From: Dreissena polymorpha
Lineage: Eukaryota; Mollusca; Bivalvia; Myida; Dreissenidae
NCBI RefSeq assembly: GCF_020536995.1
Contig: NC_068359.1
Span: forward strand, 122,635,661-122,699,660
Length of the DNA stretch: 64,000 nucleotides
Reading direction: 5' to 3'
Within the stretch, counting starts at the first letter, position 1. The number at the start of each line of letters is the position of its first letter. A program made the translations under genes and the position numbers. Shown piece by piece: positions 34,490-46,357 of this stretch. The notes below the pieces were generated by a model. The model searched no databases. It saw only the letters and a program-made list of their open reading frames with translations, and was not told the DNA's origin.

Positions 34490-36930
34490 ATGTAAGCCAT
34501 ATATCCAAATACTGGATGTCCTGGAATTCAGATGGTGTGCGGCTAACAAAGGACTATGTAACTCTTGTGTTCAAATACTGAATGTCTCGCGTAACGTTGG
34601 TTCACGGCTGACAGTGACCATTTAATACTGAGTATAAAATGTAAGGCACGTGTCCAAATACTTGATGTCCCGTATAAAGATGTGCGCTGCTGACAAGGGA
34701 CTATGTAATAATGAGAACAACGTGCAATGCATACATGTATATCCAAATACTGTCTCATTTAACGTTGGTGCACGGCTGACAGTGACCATGAAATATTGAG
34801 TACAACATGTAAGGCATAAATCCAAATACTTTCACGATCTTTGAACAAATGCAAATGTAAATGAAGCGTATTTTCGACAATGGTTCAAATAAGATACCAT
34901 AGCAACTGATAATACTTTAAAGTACATGTTTATCAAATCCTATATTATTGGTCTTATCCTATTAGCCTTACAATTTACATTTGTGCGAATATTTACTCAA
35001 AAGACACCTTACTTTCATTACATGAAACAATGCCCGCGTCATTAAAAATATATGCGATTATTAAAATTTACAAACAAAACTTAAATAAAATTCGGTCTTT
35101 AAGGATTACACATGTGCCAACTTTCAGTATAAATGTAAGGGTTGGTCAGTCAATCCTGGCGTTTTATGGCCTCTTTTATAAATATTTTTATACTTGAAAC
35201 ATAAGCTGAGTCGCGCTGTTGGAAAACCGGGCTTAATGCCCATGCGTAAGAAAGGATTTCCTTTAAAACAAAATTCCATTAAAGCGCAAACGCTTTTCTG
35301 GGACGACACAACACACATGCATTAAACCTGGCTTTCCCAGAGCGAGACTCAATTTCATGCTTTTTCAAAATAAAAAATGTAAACACGGTAAACGTATAAA
35401 GCATGGTGTTTCTTACTTTTTCTTCGATAAATTTGACGAAAGGAAAGACATTAAACACACATATATATATATAATGCGCCAATCGAATAAGCGTATGTGT
35501 TTTAACACAAACTACCTTCCTTGTATAAAGGGAATCCGATGCCATGTTGTTCGACGCGAGTTTGACATTTTACTGTTAGGCACATGTCCAAATACTTGAT
35601 GTCCCGTATAAAGATGGCGCGCGCCTGAAAAGGTGACTATGTCATATTGACGTTAACTTGCTGGGCATATGTCTAAATACCATATGACCAGCATAAAGAG
35701 TGTAAGCGACTGACGAGAGACCATACAACATTGAGTATTACATGTAAGGCATACATCAAATTACTGGATGTACATTAAAACTTTTGAGCGCGGCTGACTG
35801 TGACTATGTTACATTGAGTATAACATGTTAGACTAATGTCCAAATACCGCGCGCGACTGACAAGGGACCATATAACATGGGTAATACATGTAAGGCATAC
35901 ATCCAAATACTGAATGACCCGTAAAACGTTGGTGCGCGGCTGAGTATAACATGTTAGGTACATATCCAAATACCGGATGTCCCGTATAAAGATGGTGCGC
36001 GGCTGACCAGTGACTATATAACATGGAGCATACCATTGTAGGCATATATCCAAATACTGGATGTCCCCTATAAAGATGAAGCGCGGCTGACAGTGACTAC
36101 TGCATATACCTTGGAGTATACCATTGTAGGTACATGTCCAAACACTGGATTTCCGGCATAAAGATGTTGCGCGGCTCACAAGGGACTTTGTAACAATGAA
36201 TAAAACATGTAATGCATATGTCCAAATACTGGTTGTCCAGTATAAAGATGTTGCGCGGCTCACAGGGGACTATGTAACATTAAATATAACATGTAATGCA
36301 TATGTCCAAATTCTGGATGACCCGTATAAAGATTGTGCGCGGCTGACAGTGACCATGTAACATTGAGTATAACATGTTGGTCATATATCCAAATACTGAA
36401 TGTCGCGTATTATGATGGTGCGCGTTGATAGTGATTATGTAATATTGAGTATAATATGTTGGGACTGTCCAAATACTGGATGTTCCGTATAATGATGGTG
36501 CGCGTTCACGGTGATTATTTAACATACACTATAACATGTTGGGCATGTCCAAATACTGGATATCCCGTATAATGATGGTGCGCGGCTGACAGTGATTATG
36601 TAACATAAACTATAACATGTTGGGAATTTGTCAAATTACTGGATTTCCTGTATAGTGATGGTGCGCGTCGGTCAAAGGACCGTGTTTCATTGAGTATAGC
36701 ATTTTAGTCAAATGTCCAAAAATACCGGATGTCCTGTATTAGGTTAGTGCAAGTCTGAGATGAGACTATGAACATTAGTCGCATGTATTAATACTGGATT
36801 TCCCGTATGATGATGGTGCGCGGCTGATATGTGACCATGTAACATTGACTATTTTATGTTGGCGCATGTCCAAATACCGGATGTCATGTATACTGATGGT
36901 ACGCGGCTGACATTGATCCTATATCATTGG
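34490..36930 (+). repeat. Degenerate satellite, about 85-bp unit, in two blocks
   Basis: Units share gtccaaatactggatgtccc, gtataaagatggtgcgcggc, tgacagtgactatgtaac and attgagtataacatgtaag, with successive landmarks 80-90 bp apart. Block 1 (34490-34840) has about five units and block 2 (35570-36930) about seventeen. The gap of about 730 bp includes a foldback MITE at 35218-35350. Units are diverged, so the array is old. Confidence 0.8.
35218..35350. mobile_element. Foldback MITE, family AGATTAGCCTGTGCA, copy 3 (internally deleted)
   Basis: The terminal parts gaaaaccgggcttaatgc and tctgggacgacac ... catgcattaaacctgg remain, but most of the left subterminal repeat is gone. Confidence 0.6.

Positions 36931-36932
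<2 letters not shown>

Positions 36933-36994
<62 letters not shown>
36933..36994. repeat. (TA)n microsatellite
   Basis: About 31 TA units, sitting exactly between the 85-bp satellite and the start of LINE copy 2. Confidence 0.95.
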
Positions 36995-36998
<4 letters not shown>

Positions 36999-39985
36999 CT
37001 ACTATCACCGAGAGAGGTCACGTTTGTTTTTCTGTGATCAATTTTGATTGTGGCCAAGCTATGTAGTGTTCCGGCGTGAATAGTGGATAGTGTATTCTTT
37101 GTATAACTATCTGCGGAATATTACATAAGTGAAAGTTATTGTTTAAAGGGAAAACGCACTTTATAGAGGTAGATAATTGTCTTTATATGTCTTAATCTGC
37201 CTTATTCTCAAAAACGTAAGCTATTTAAGTTTATCTGAGCACCTTTCACTGAAACTGTACACGTAAATAAATGGTGAACTCTACGTGTGCAATGTTTGTG
37301 CAATTCAAGCGGATAATAACGGCTTAATAATATCACGAGAAAAAGAGTGAGAACAAAAGCCTAATCCGACTAAGGCTTGACCTGCGCTATAATGGACACA
37401 GTATAATAGTTTCTAACGATATTATCAATTAATATTTCCGATGACAGAAGGCAAAAAACGATCAAAGGAAGAAGCGTCTCCGGGTACTATGTCTAACCAA
37501 CATGACAAATGTCTAATTATGTCAAACAGCACACCGCCTCAAAAGGGAAGTGCACCGTCGGACACCTATCCTGCACCGACATCCGGGGTGTCACCATCCG
37601 GAGTAGCCTCACCTTTTCCCGGCCACTATGTCGTCCCGAATCTACAATATCTGATTAAAAACCCAGGGTCACCAGTATTTCCGTTCGCACAATCACAGCA
37701 ACCTAGTGCATGCGCACCTTCATCCCTAGACCAAGGTCTGTACAGCGAAATCATAAACAACCTTTGCTCCATTGAAAATAGACAGAAAAGAATGGACTCT
37801 AAATTAGGCAAACTGGAACAAATTCAAGCGAATATAAAATCAATTTTCAAAAAAATGTCAGTGATCGAACGCAGAGTGAGTACTTTTGATTCAAAAGTAA
37901 CCGAAACTTAAAATAAACTGATGGAAATAGAAAGAAGTCGTTCTTTTGATAGTCAACATTGCGATGAATTACAATCACAAATCAAAAATAAACTGATGGA
38001 AATAGAAAGAAGTCGTTCTTTTGATATTCAACATTGAGATTAATTAAAATCACAAATCAAACACTTTCAAAAGCTTGTGAGTGGCCAATGTGAACAAAAT
38101 AAAATTCTTAAAAAAATAAAATAGATTAATTAAACAGCCTTAATTCACAGCTCAGCGAGGACATCATAGATCTTCAATCACGCTCAATGAGAGACAACTT
38201 GCTATTTTTCAATGTACCAGAAGAGCAATCGTTTGAGTCGCGCAAGTCCGAAAATTGCATGGACAAAAGTTTAAATGTCTGTGAAAATGAATTCAAAATT
38301 TTAAATGCCAAAGTGGATATTAAAATTGATAGTGCCCATAGGGTTGGTAAATTTGAACACTGGAAAATTCGCTCACTGGTTGTCAAATTTAACTTTTATG
38401 GCGATGAATGTAGTACAAGCCCGACAGCATGTTAAGGATGCGTCCCTGTCATACGACGTGCTGTACATCGATAGAGTTCGCTACACTCACGACAGCCCCC
38501 CCCCCCTCCCCCCTCCGGGTCCAGTACCGGAACTGCCGCAACACCACAACAGGAACCGATCAAGCGCATTTCCTGCAACCGGAAGGAGAAGCGGTCCAAA
38601 GGAATGCAACGAGAAGCAGCTCCGTTGTATCTCATGGAACATCCATGGACACTTAAGTAAAATAAATGACGCCATTTTTTAAAAATTTGTAAATGACTAT
38701 GATCTGTTGTTTCTTTCTGAAATCTGGAGTTCAAAAACTGACAATGTTGACATAGAAGGCTTTCATTGTTTTACGTGTCCTCGCCCGAAATGTAATAAAC
38801 AGGCGAATACAAATAGTGGGGATGTCCACGTATATTATAAAGAACAGTTTTTTGGGGGAATATAAAACTTGAGAAGTTAAATGATTAAGGCATCATCTGG
38901 ATTAAACTATACAAGTCTTTTTTTTTTGGAGGGGGGGGGGAGGTACGAAAATGATATATTTATCTGTAGCTGTTACATTCCGTCCGATGACTCGACAGTA
39001 TATAAACAACCAAATTCCCCTTTATTTGATGATTATTTTTTGTTTTGAACAACTATCTTCCGATACACGATATTATAGTCAATTTGGCGAGGTTCTTATT
39101 ACCGGTGATTTAAACTCAAAAACAGCCAATAAACTGGATATTATTCAAAAGATTAATCTAGACCGTTATATTGATATGACGGTATGCGAGGTGCCCGTTG
39201 ATAATTTACCATTATGATCCTCATTTGACAGTCACTGTAATGCTTTTTGTAATAGACTATTAACGCTATATAAAGAAAACGGCGTTTTATTGTTAACGGT
39301 CGCAAAGAGCAGGGTAAATTCACGTGTTTCAAAAATACACGTAGTAAAATAGCTGCTAGCGTAATTGACTACGTTATCGCTAACTTCAATATTTTTTAAT
39401 TAATCAGTTATTTCGAAATACTACATATTAATGAATTTTCGGATCATTACCCAGTAAAGTTTTCATTGGAATTCAAATCGATGAAATACACTAAAACGGA
39501 TAACGCATTCGACCAATTTTTTTGGGACTGTACAAATAATGAGCTATTTTTAATCAACATTAAAGGTAAACAAAAATAACTTTGACAGACTTGTAGACGA
39601 TTTGCTTAATGATGTAACAGATATAAACTCATGCATTGAAAGACTATCTTCATTAATTTACAATATTTCTTTCGATGTAAACGGTACACATATCACCGTG
39701 TCTGGTAATAAATGCCCAAATCCTCCCAACGTGAGAAAACACATACCATGGTTCGATAATACATATAAATATTACAAAAACGAATTATATAGCTGTACAG
39801 ATCTGACAAAAGAGTATAACTTTTCATCGAACTGGCTAAATATTACTAAATTCAAATACATTATGTCTGAAAAGAGAGACAGTAAAGTACGAAATAAAGC
39901 AAAATTCATATATAATGCTATGAAACTTAGAAAAAAACAAGTTAGAATCCTCGTGGTATTTTGTCCTCATCTTGTTAACCTATTG
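36995..39985 (+). mobile_element. LINE retrotransposon copy 2 (reverse transcriptase deleted)
   Basis: The same family as copy 1, on the plus strand. It keeps about 440 bp of probable 5' UTR before the ORF1 start at 37441, so its 5' end is far more complete than copy 1. The order is ORF1 (37441 to about 38600), endonuclease (38620 to about 39780), then an abrupt jump near 39797 to the last 60 codons of ORF2 (KEYNFSSNWLNITKFKYIMS onward). The reverse transcriptase and most of the C-terminal domain, about 2 kb, are missing. Several other stops and shifts occur. The G-rich run at 38930-38941 and the C-rich run at 38497-38514 look like local expansions. Confidence 0.85.
37441..38680 (+). pseudogene. 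LINE ORF1, copy 2
   Basis: The N-terminus begins MTEGKKRSKEEASPGTM and is Pro/Ser-rich (QKGSAPSDTYPAPTSGV). It is followed by the coiled coil (NNLCSIENRQKRMDSKLG) up to a stop near 37910. A 70-bp internal duplication follows (aaactgatggaaatagaaag at 37915 and 37989). The RRM-like region MRDNLLFFNVPEEQSFESR starts at 38187, with a shift before the Pro-rich tail. At 38570-38680 the ORF1 tail reads straight into the endonuclease start (SGPKECNEKQLRCISWN) without a stop, where copy 1 has TAG. Confidence 0.8.
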
Positions 39986-40006
39986 ATTGTATGGAACTGT
40001 GTATGA
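38690..40006 (+). pseudogene. LINE ORF2 remnant, copy 2: endonuclease fused to C-terminal tail
   Basis: Endonuclease motifs are LFLSEIWSSK near 38710 (catalytic Glu retained, unlike copy 1) and LITGDLNSKTANK near 39090. The frame 39602-40006 reads from the linker (NVRKHIPWFDNTYKYYKNEL) directly into the ORF2 C-terminus (FSSNWLNITKFKYIMSEK). The join near 39797 contains tgtacag, which is also present in copy 1 at the matching downstream position, suggesting microhomology-mediated deletion. Confidence 0.8.
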
Positions 40007-40380
40007 TCAATTGAAATGACATATTCCTTATTCTAATCCTTAAATGACAGAAAAACTGTATTGACAATTAATTACTTGTTTCTTACACGTCTATTTCGTT
40101 TGTGCCAGCCAAATTAAAAAAAAAATATATTAAATGCATCACAAAGTTATTATTTAAAATTAAACATTAGCATTGTTCATATAAAAGCCAAGTTGTTTAA
40201 ATCCTAAACATTTACATGTACTTCGGATTATCCATTCGGAACCACTCAAATCTCTTTTTAATGTTCAGTTGGGTGTAGCCTAGTCTATGTAATTGAAGCG
40301 CTGTGCTTTGCCAAGCACCTCATTTAAATACAATGAATATTCATTATGTCACAATACGTCTTCCATATAGCCTCTACCCA

Positions 40381-40560
40381 TCAGAAATGACCGAGTTGGT
40401 TCATAATACAATTGTCCGTGGTTCGATCCCAGGTGGGGTTAATTTTTTTTCTTTCTTTAATTTCATTCTTGTTTTATACTGGAGCTTTTTAGTCCTGTTG
40501 TTTACATTTATCAATTTAAAGCATTAATCACAAACTTCAAAACATGCCAAAATCTGTGAA
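40381..40560 (+). mobile_element. tRNA-bearing TIR element, truncated copy
   Basis: A tRNA-like segment (atgaccgagttggttcat ... gtggttcgatcccagg, with a clear B-box) is followed by the same right half as the copy at 47227, from ttattactgga-type sequence to aacatgccaaaatctgtga. The left half and both termini are missing. Confidence 0.6.
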
Positions 40561-42734
40561 CAAGTACATGTAAGTTATTAATGGTAACCCCCATTTTTAT
40601 TTGTGTTTTATGAGAATACGTAGATGAACATATTTGAGCAGTTTCGCAGAATTCTATTAGAAAGAAAAAATTATAAATTACATTTATGTGGTTACAATAT
40701 TGGGGTGACATAAAATTATAAAAAATATATTTCTCAAAATTTAACCTGTGTATTCCATTTTATTGTAGTGTGTGGTTTAATTAAATGGCATATGATGTAT
40801 CTTAGTTTATATAATATCTACATGTTGCCAATTTCATAGGTTATTAATTATTTTTACGCAATTAGAGATGTTTCAGTTTTATTGAACAAGTACATGTTAT
40901 GTAATGGTTAATAAAATCCAAAAATAGCCGGTGACCCTATGTTTTTATTTCATTTTTCATATATTATTTGTATATATATCTTAGATACAAATTTGGGACA
41001 AAATCTATTATGTGCAAAAAAAATCAGCAAAACTGCAGCAACACCCCTTAAAACATTTACTTTTCGCCACGAAAGTTCTTTCTAAAAATCAAAATATGGA
41101 AAAAAAAGAATTAAAGGACTTTTTTAAATAAGTATTTGATACTTTAATAAATAACTTCTCAAATCGTAAATTGTCCCGAAATTTGTGTGTGAGCGGAAAT
41201 AAACTTAACCTGAAACAATCTGTAATTGCCCGTTTACGCACGTAAGAAAGCAAGTATGGTTGAATTGTGTGTTCAAGAAAACTGCACCTTTAATATGGCC
41301 TGAAAGCGAGTGCAATTTGAATGAGTAAATGGAGATCAAAGGAAGATCACTGTAAATAAAATTACTAAAATGTATGCATTTTGTATATTGGTTTGATGTG
41401 CTTCTTTGGCAGTCCAAATAGAGGAAGGTTCACCAGTTTTTGATAACTATCAGGTTATATGGCGAAAAATTCAAAACTTAACAATGTGGATGATCATGTC
41501 CATAACCACAAAACAACACTTTACCATCGCCAATATTTAAACAATTAGTAATAAACTAGCCAGGAGACGTACTTTCGGACAAACATATCTTTAACCTATT
41601 GCTACATACAACGATAATGTTTGTGGTCGCATCATATGAGTCAAGTCTTATATTTCAGCCAGAAACGTTGGTAATCATCTGTTCCCAAACGCGGGCCTGT
41701 ATCTTAAGCGGCTTGCTGCATAATAAACCACTTAACGTATTCATATATTCTGACACACGTCATAAAATATCCATGAAAGTCTAATTTCTGGAGCTACATG
41801 ACATAACTGTCATCACGCAAACAAAGGCTGTGTTCTTTTCACATTTTTTTGTAACAAATTGATGGTGGCTTATAACATAAAGTATGGGCAAGAAGTACGT
41901 ACCAAGAACAACACAATATACATATATTAATAATGTTCTATCACGGCGAATTCCTCATACCACAATGTATCATAAAGTGCATATTCATTTACTCTTAGTG
42001 GATGTTGGCGTTCGAATGTTCAGGCTACCATATTTTTTAAATAAACAAAAATGTAACGCAACACGCTGCACCAATTTTAATAATTTTGTTCGTGATTTTG
42101 TTATAAGTTTGATTGTCTAGCGCGTTTGGGCAAGCTTGAAATGAATGCGTTTACTTTTTAGTATCTGATGCAAACAAATATGCAAACGTCCGATGAACAT
42201 CAAAATTGTGATATGAGGAGATGAGTGCTAATATATCTTTCTTTCAAGCATTCGGACACGGCATTAATAATTGAGTGTTATAACTATTAAACATAACAAT
42301 ACATTCTTTAGGATTTTCTCATTGCCTATGTTAATTATTAAACCCACTTGGGAATATCAGCAACAATGCAAAACGATCATTTTGGCTTTCGATGCACGCT
42401 AGTGACATTGGAAAAAACATTCGCACACACTCGCGGATAATACTTGTTTAACGCGCCTTTGTTTAGTCAATAATTCATGGAGTCAATTGATTGGTGAATA
42501 TTTCATCGAGTCAATTGATTGGTCAACATTAAATGGAATCAATTGATTGGTCAATATTTCTTTGTGGCTTTTTATTTGTCAATATTTTATTGCGGATTTG
42601 TCACAAGGCGTCAATGTATTGTTTACATATTAATGTTTGCTAAGCACTCTTCCTGCAGAAATCTCCCATAGCCCCCAGTTGTACACGTATGTCGCTCGCG
42701 CGAGCCCGGAGTCAGTGGACGAAAGGCGGCAGTA
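40561..42734. other. 3' flank of gene B and AT-rich intergenic DNA
   Basis: No exon was supported. A polyadenylation signal candidate for the minus-strand gene B (AATAAA, plus-strand tttatt) lies at 42571-42576, about 160 nt past the stop. Diverged copies of gtcaattgattggt lie at 42475-42560. Confidence 0.35.
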
Positions 42735-45700
42735 CTAGGCCATGTTAGACATGCACATCAGTCTCATCATCCCGGGCATGCGATTGCACATCATCATCGC
42801 CATTAAATTTTCTGAAATATAAAGATTAACTTGAGTTACTTCAGTTTAAACATTTTAATTATAGCTTGACTGCATCGACAGCCTTAGGATTTTTTGAAAC
42901 GCCGATATGGAGTCAATTTCCTGGGGCCCGTCTTATCAAAGATCGTACGATGCACCTTACGATGAAATTTTCGAAGCACCATAAATACGTAACCGTCACA
43001 TTTATAATTACTTTTGTTGAACATTTCCATTCATTTTCAAAGAAACTGTCAAATATCCTTTATATTTGAAACATACAAATCATAATCACATGTATTTTAA
43101 AATTACAAAATTCAATCGTAAGTTAACAGTGTCGTACGATCTTTGATAAGACGGGCCCCTGGACCTTCACCCTGTATATCGGGGACATCTTAAAGAACGC
43201 TCCAACCATGTGGATCGAAGCCGTAACCCCCAGGTCGCTAGGCGCTAGCCATATCCATAACGCCACGACGACCTCAATTTTGAATGAGACGAGGTTGTTC
43301 ATGGATTCAATTTTTCTGTCCCAGCTGTTTAAAATAATGTCAACGACACCAACGAAGGTGAAAAGAGCACAACGTTGCGAGTTGTATATAATATTTTGAA
43401 AATTTGAAAGCAGTTGTAAAACAAAGATATACGTTTCATTAGCGATTTCATAGAAGGCTATATGAAAGGGGCCTTTTCACAGATTTTGGCATGTATAAAT
43501 GTAAACATTGAATCTAAAAAGCTCCAGTAAAAAATCAACAATATTTTTTTTAAAGTAACCATCAACAGGGCACGAACCACTGACCACTGGAATAAATGTC
43601 TACCACTTAGACCACTTGAGCATCCGTGCTCATACAATGACGGATGTATTTTATACTTTATATTAGCAATCCTCGTAGTTTCACAAAATATAACGACAAC
43701 AACAGAACTTTCGAAATTATTTAATCGTTTCGCGTTGCAACGCTTAATAATTTTGAGGTTTTTAAATCGTCAAACGATGCATAATTATAATGGCTATTTT
43801 AGAGCATGGTAAATGTTCAGTATTACTGTTTCATCCCAAATATTATAACTAAAACGAAAATTTGCGAATCTGAAACAACTGTTTTTAATTGTGTCAATTT
43901 ACCAAAACGTGAAAAAGCCCCTTGAAATCTGTTGGTGTTAGTACAGCTTATATATCATGAACAAATCCAAACAATCGGGCACTCTTCCATAATTCAATGC
44001 GTACTCGAAGTGCAGATCCAGATATAACATCACGATAAATCACTGGCACTGTTACATATGGGCCGTGTTCTGTGAAAATGGGGTTTAATGAATGTGCGTA
44101 AAGTGTCGTCCCAGATTAGCCTGTGCATTCCGCACAGGCTAATCAAGGACGACACTTTCCGCTTTTATGATATTTTTGGTTTACAGAAATTCTCTTTTTT
44201 GCATAAATCCAGTTTAGACGGAAAGTGTCGTCCCTAATTAGCCTGTGCGGACTGCACAGGCTAATCAGGGACGACACTTAACGCACATGCATTTTACCAT
44301 CTTTTTACAGAGCAAAACTCATATAAACTTCAATAAAAAAGCCATGATGGAAATACAAACAGAATGCTACCACATACGCCAATGTCGATATGCTATATCT
44401 TAGAGTAGACGCTCATATGGCACATAATTAGGGCTGTCACGATTCACCGGTAAGTCGGTATATCGCGATGTATGTCGTTGAAAAAATTCGCAGCGTGGTA
44501 CGGCGTTGCCGCACCGATTTTTAAAATCTAATTTTTCTTTTATGAGCACAGCGGATAAATACATAACATACTTTGATTTAATAATCGTTTGAAGTTCTAT
44601 CAAGTTTATTAGGTTGTGTTGATCACCTTTTGACAGGTTATAGTCAGAAAATGATTGTTCTTATTTATAACAGTTTTTAGTTGTACCATGATACCATGGT
44701 TTTCAGATTATTGAGTCTCATAAAGTTGTTAAACCTGTTATTCTGCTGTTTTCTTCACAGATATACATTCTGTAAAATATCGCGATACGTATCGCGATAC
44801 AGTGTTGCCGCATCACGATATATCACGATACGCTAACGGCGCATCGTGACAGCCCTACACGTAATCGTGATAATTTTGAAGACAATACAGTTTTCGAAGC
44901 TGAACAATCCAGCCCTGGGCTGGTATTCATAAAGCTCATAAGGGTAATCGTAAGAAAATTCCTTAAATAATTAAAAATTCCTTAAATCTTTTGCTCTTTC
45001 ATTTCGGTGTATTTTTTCATTTAATTTGTTATTTAAGTAAATTTTGCATAGAAGAACAGTATTTTGGAATTTCATAACTGAAATAATTAGAATTTAATAG
45101 AAAATTGATTTTTTAAAATTTTCCCTTAAATCCAGCTTATGCAAAGATTTGCCTTAGGAGCTTTTATGGATACCTGCCCTGGAGAAGACTGCTGGAGCTA
45201 CAGCTTACAACCGGTCTGGGGACTCGACAAACATACAGGTTTTTCCTATACATTGAATTTATATAGACGTGTTCAACATCACAACGGTGTATTAAAGATG
45301 GTATTGTTTTTCAGTAGAACTGAACTAAACACAAAACCTGTTTAACCCATCTATGCCTAGTGTCTAGAAAATAGGCCTTGGCCAACAGCGTAGACCCAGA
45401 TGAGACGCTGCATGATAAGCATCTCATCAGGGTCCTCGCTGTTTGCTTAAAGAAAATCCGGTAAGAAATATTCTAGATATAGAAATTTATATATACTAGA
45501 CATCCCTAATCTTGGAAAAGAATTGATCCAATTTAGAAGGATGGGAGAGTCCACTAGGCATAAATGGGTTAAGAATAAACGATATATTACCTATTAATAC
45601 AACAGTGCACTACAACGGCATGGTCCAGAAATATACACTTTCAATTAATATGCCGTTACGACAGTTTTGCTTGTTTTCGTCATACCATCGCACGAAAAAT

Positions 45701-46245
45701 AGACAAGTCAGTCATATATTTTACTACCGCGTTCGTTTTCCATGAAAATTGTAGCATAACAAGCTGGTCTTTACACCGGAAAATAAACACACCCGTTGTT
45801 TATTTTCTTAATTATAGTACATGTTCACAAGTTACCTCACCGATATGTTCTATATTTGACTTAACTATGGCGCATTCTTAAAATCGACCCAAATGGCGAC
45901 TTGAACAGTGAATATCATAACGATAATTTAGCCCACGGCATTGATTTTTCAGTTTTTAAGAATAAAATAACAAAAAATCTTACCACTGCCTCCTCCTCCC
46001 ATCAATAACGGGTACATCATTGCATTACTGCCACCGAAAAGGCTGGTAGACGAAGTTTGACCAGTCTGACCAGTCTGACCAGTGGTGGTCCTTTGGGACC
46101 CGGTGCTACCCCCGCTGTCACCGCCCATAAATTGTCTCATCAGCATCATGTTCATTAACGGGTTTTCGCCAAGACCAAACATTTGGCATTTAACTTCAAT
46201 CACTTTCAGTGCGCAGACAAACAGAAAAATAACTTTCAACTTCAT
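42735..46245 (-). CDS. Secreted methionine/glycine-rich small protein B (two exons)
   Basis: Exon 1 is 46245-45984 and exon 2 is 42811-42735, with a 3172-bp phase-1 intron (donor gtaaga; acceptor tatttcag). The product is 112 aa. The signal peptide ends VKC before Gln, followed by a Met-rich stretch (NPLMNMMLMRQFMGG), a Ser/Thr/Gln/Gly linker with three TGQ repeats, and MMYPLLMGGGGSG. Exon 2 reads ENLMAMMMCNRMPGMMRLMC, then MSNMA and a stop. It shares with gene A the exon count, intron phase, MMMC, C-x10-C and terminal Met-Ala. An upstream in-frame Met at 46407 was rejected because the Met at 46245 directly precedes the signal peptide and matches the start of gene A. The intron has grown about nine-fold relative to gene A through transposon insertions. 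Function unknown; secreted. Confidence 0.8.
42925..43157. mobile_element. MITE with GGCCCGTCTTATCAAAG ends (in gene B intron)
   Basis: Inverted termini of about 26 bp, from ggcccgtcttatcaaag through gatcgtacga, are flanked by a perfect 5-bp duplication CCTGG at 42920-42924 and 43158-43162. The 233-bp body has no coding capacity. Confidence 0.8.
43163..43400. other. Coding-like stretch of unknown origin flanking the MITE
   Basis: Unusually GC-richer DNA, open in at least one frame on each strand (plus: 43208-43399), continues on the other side of the MITE at 42850-42919. It lies inside the gene B intron and could be an old captured exon or a transposon remnant. No domain was recognised. Confidence 0.25.
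43468..43922 (-). mobile_element. tRNA-bearing TIR element, copy A (in gene B intron)
   Basis: The termini ggggccttttcac and gtgaaaaagcccc are inverted and flanked by a 5-bp duplication TGAAA at 43463-43467 and 43923-43927. On the minus strand, 43640-43552 reads as a tRNA-like domain (gctcaagtggtctaag ... gtcagtggttcg with A- and B-box-like blocks). The same order of blocks occurs in copies at 47227 and 47837. Confidence 0.7.
44068..44313. mobile_element. Foldback MITE, family AGATTAGCCTGTGCA, copy 4 (in gene B intron)
   Basis: A well-preserved copy. Both halves carry a 26-30 bp palindrome around attagcctgtgc and gcacaggctaatca, within gtgcgtaaagtgtcgtcc and its inverse. The ends are ttctgtgaaaatgggg and, more worn, ctttttacagagc. 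Confidence 0.8.
44429..44857. mobile_element. hAT-type MITE (TAGGGCTGTCACGAT ends, in gene B intron)
   Basis: The inverted termini tagggctgtcacgat and atcgtgacagcccta are flanked by 8-bp duplications, CACATAAT (44421-44428) and CACGTAAT (44858-44865), with one mismatch. The length is 429 bp. The 8-bp duplication and the terminal sequence are characteristic of hAT transposons. The inner ends hold tatcgcgat palindromes. Confidence 0.85.
44913..45182. mobile_element. MITE with CCCTGGGCTGGTATTCATAA ends (in gene B intron)
   Basis: Inverted termini of about 25 bp (ctgggctggtattcataaag; inverse ccagggcaggtatccataaa) bound a 270-bp AT-rich body with no coding capacity. Confidence 0.65.
45342..45572 (+). 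mobile_element. TTAA MITE, family CCCATTTATGCC, full copy (in gene B intron)
   Basis: It is bounded by TTAA on both sides, with termini cccatctatgcctag and ctaggcataaatggg. The central hairpin gcaaacagcg/cgctgtttgc analogue holds gatgagacgc and its inverse. The TTAA site indicates piggyBac-like mobilisation. Confidence 0.8.
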
Positions 46246-46357
46246 CTTTTTCCGGTATTTTTCTGTACACTTAAAGAGAGCTAAAGGTAAACCTCCGCAC
46301 GTCCTGCCTTGTCTATCGAAAGTCGTGTGCAACCTACGACAAACTGTCGCCTTGTAG

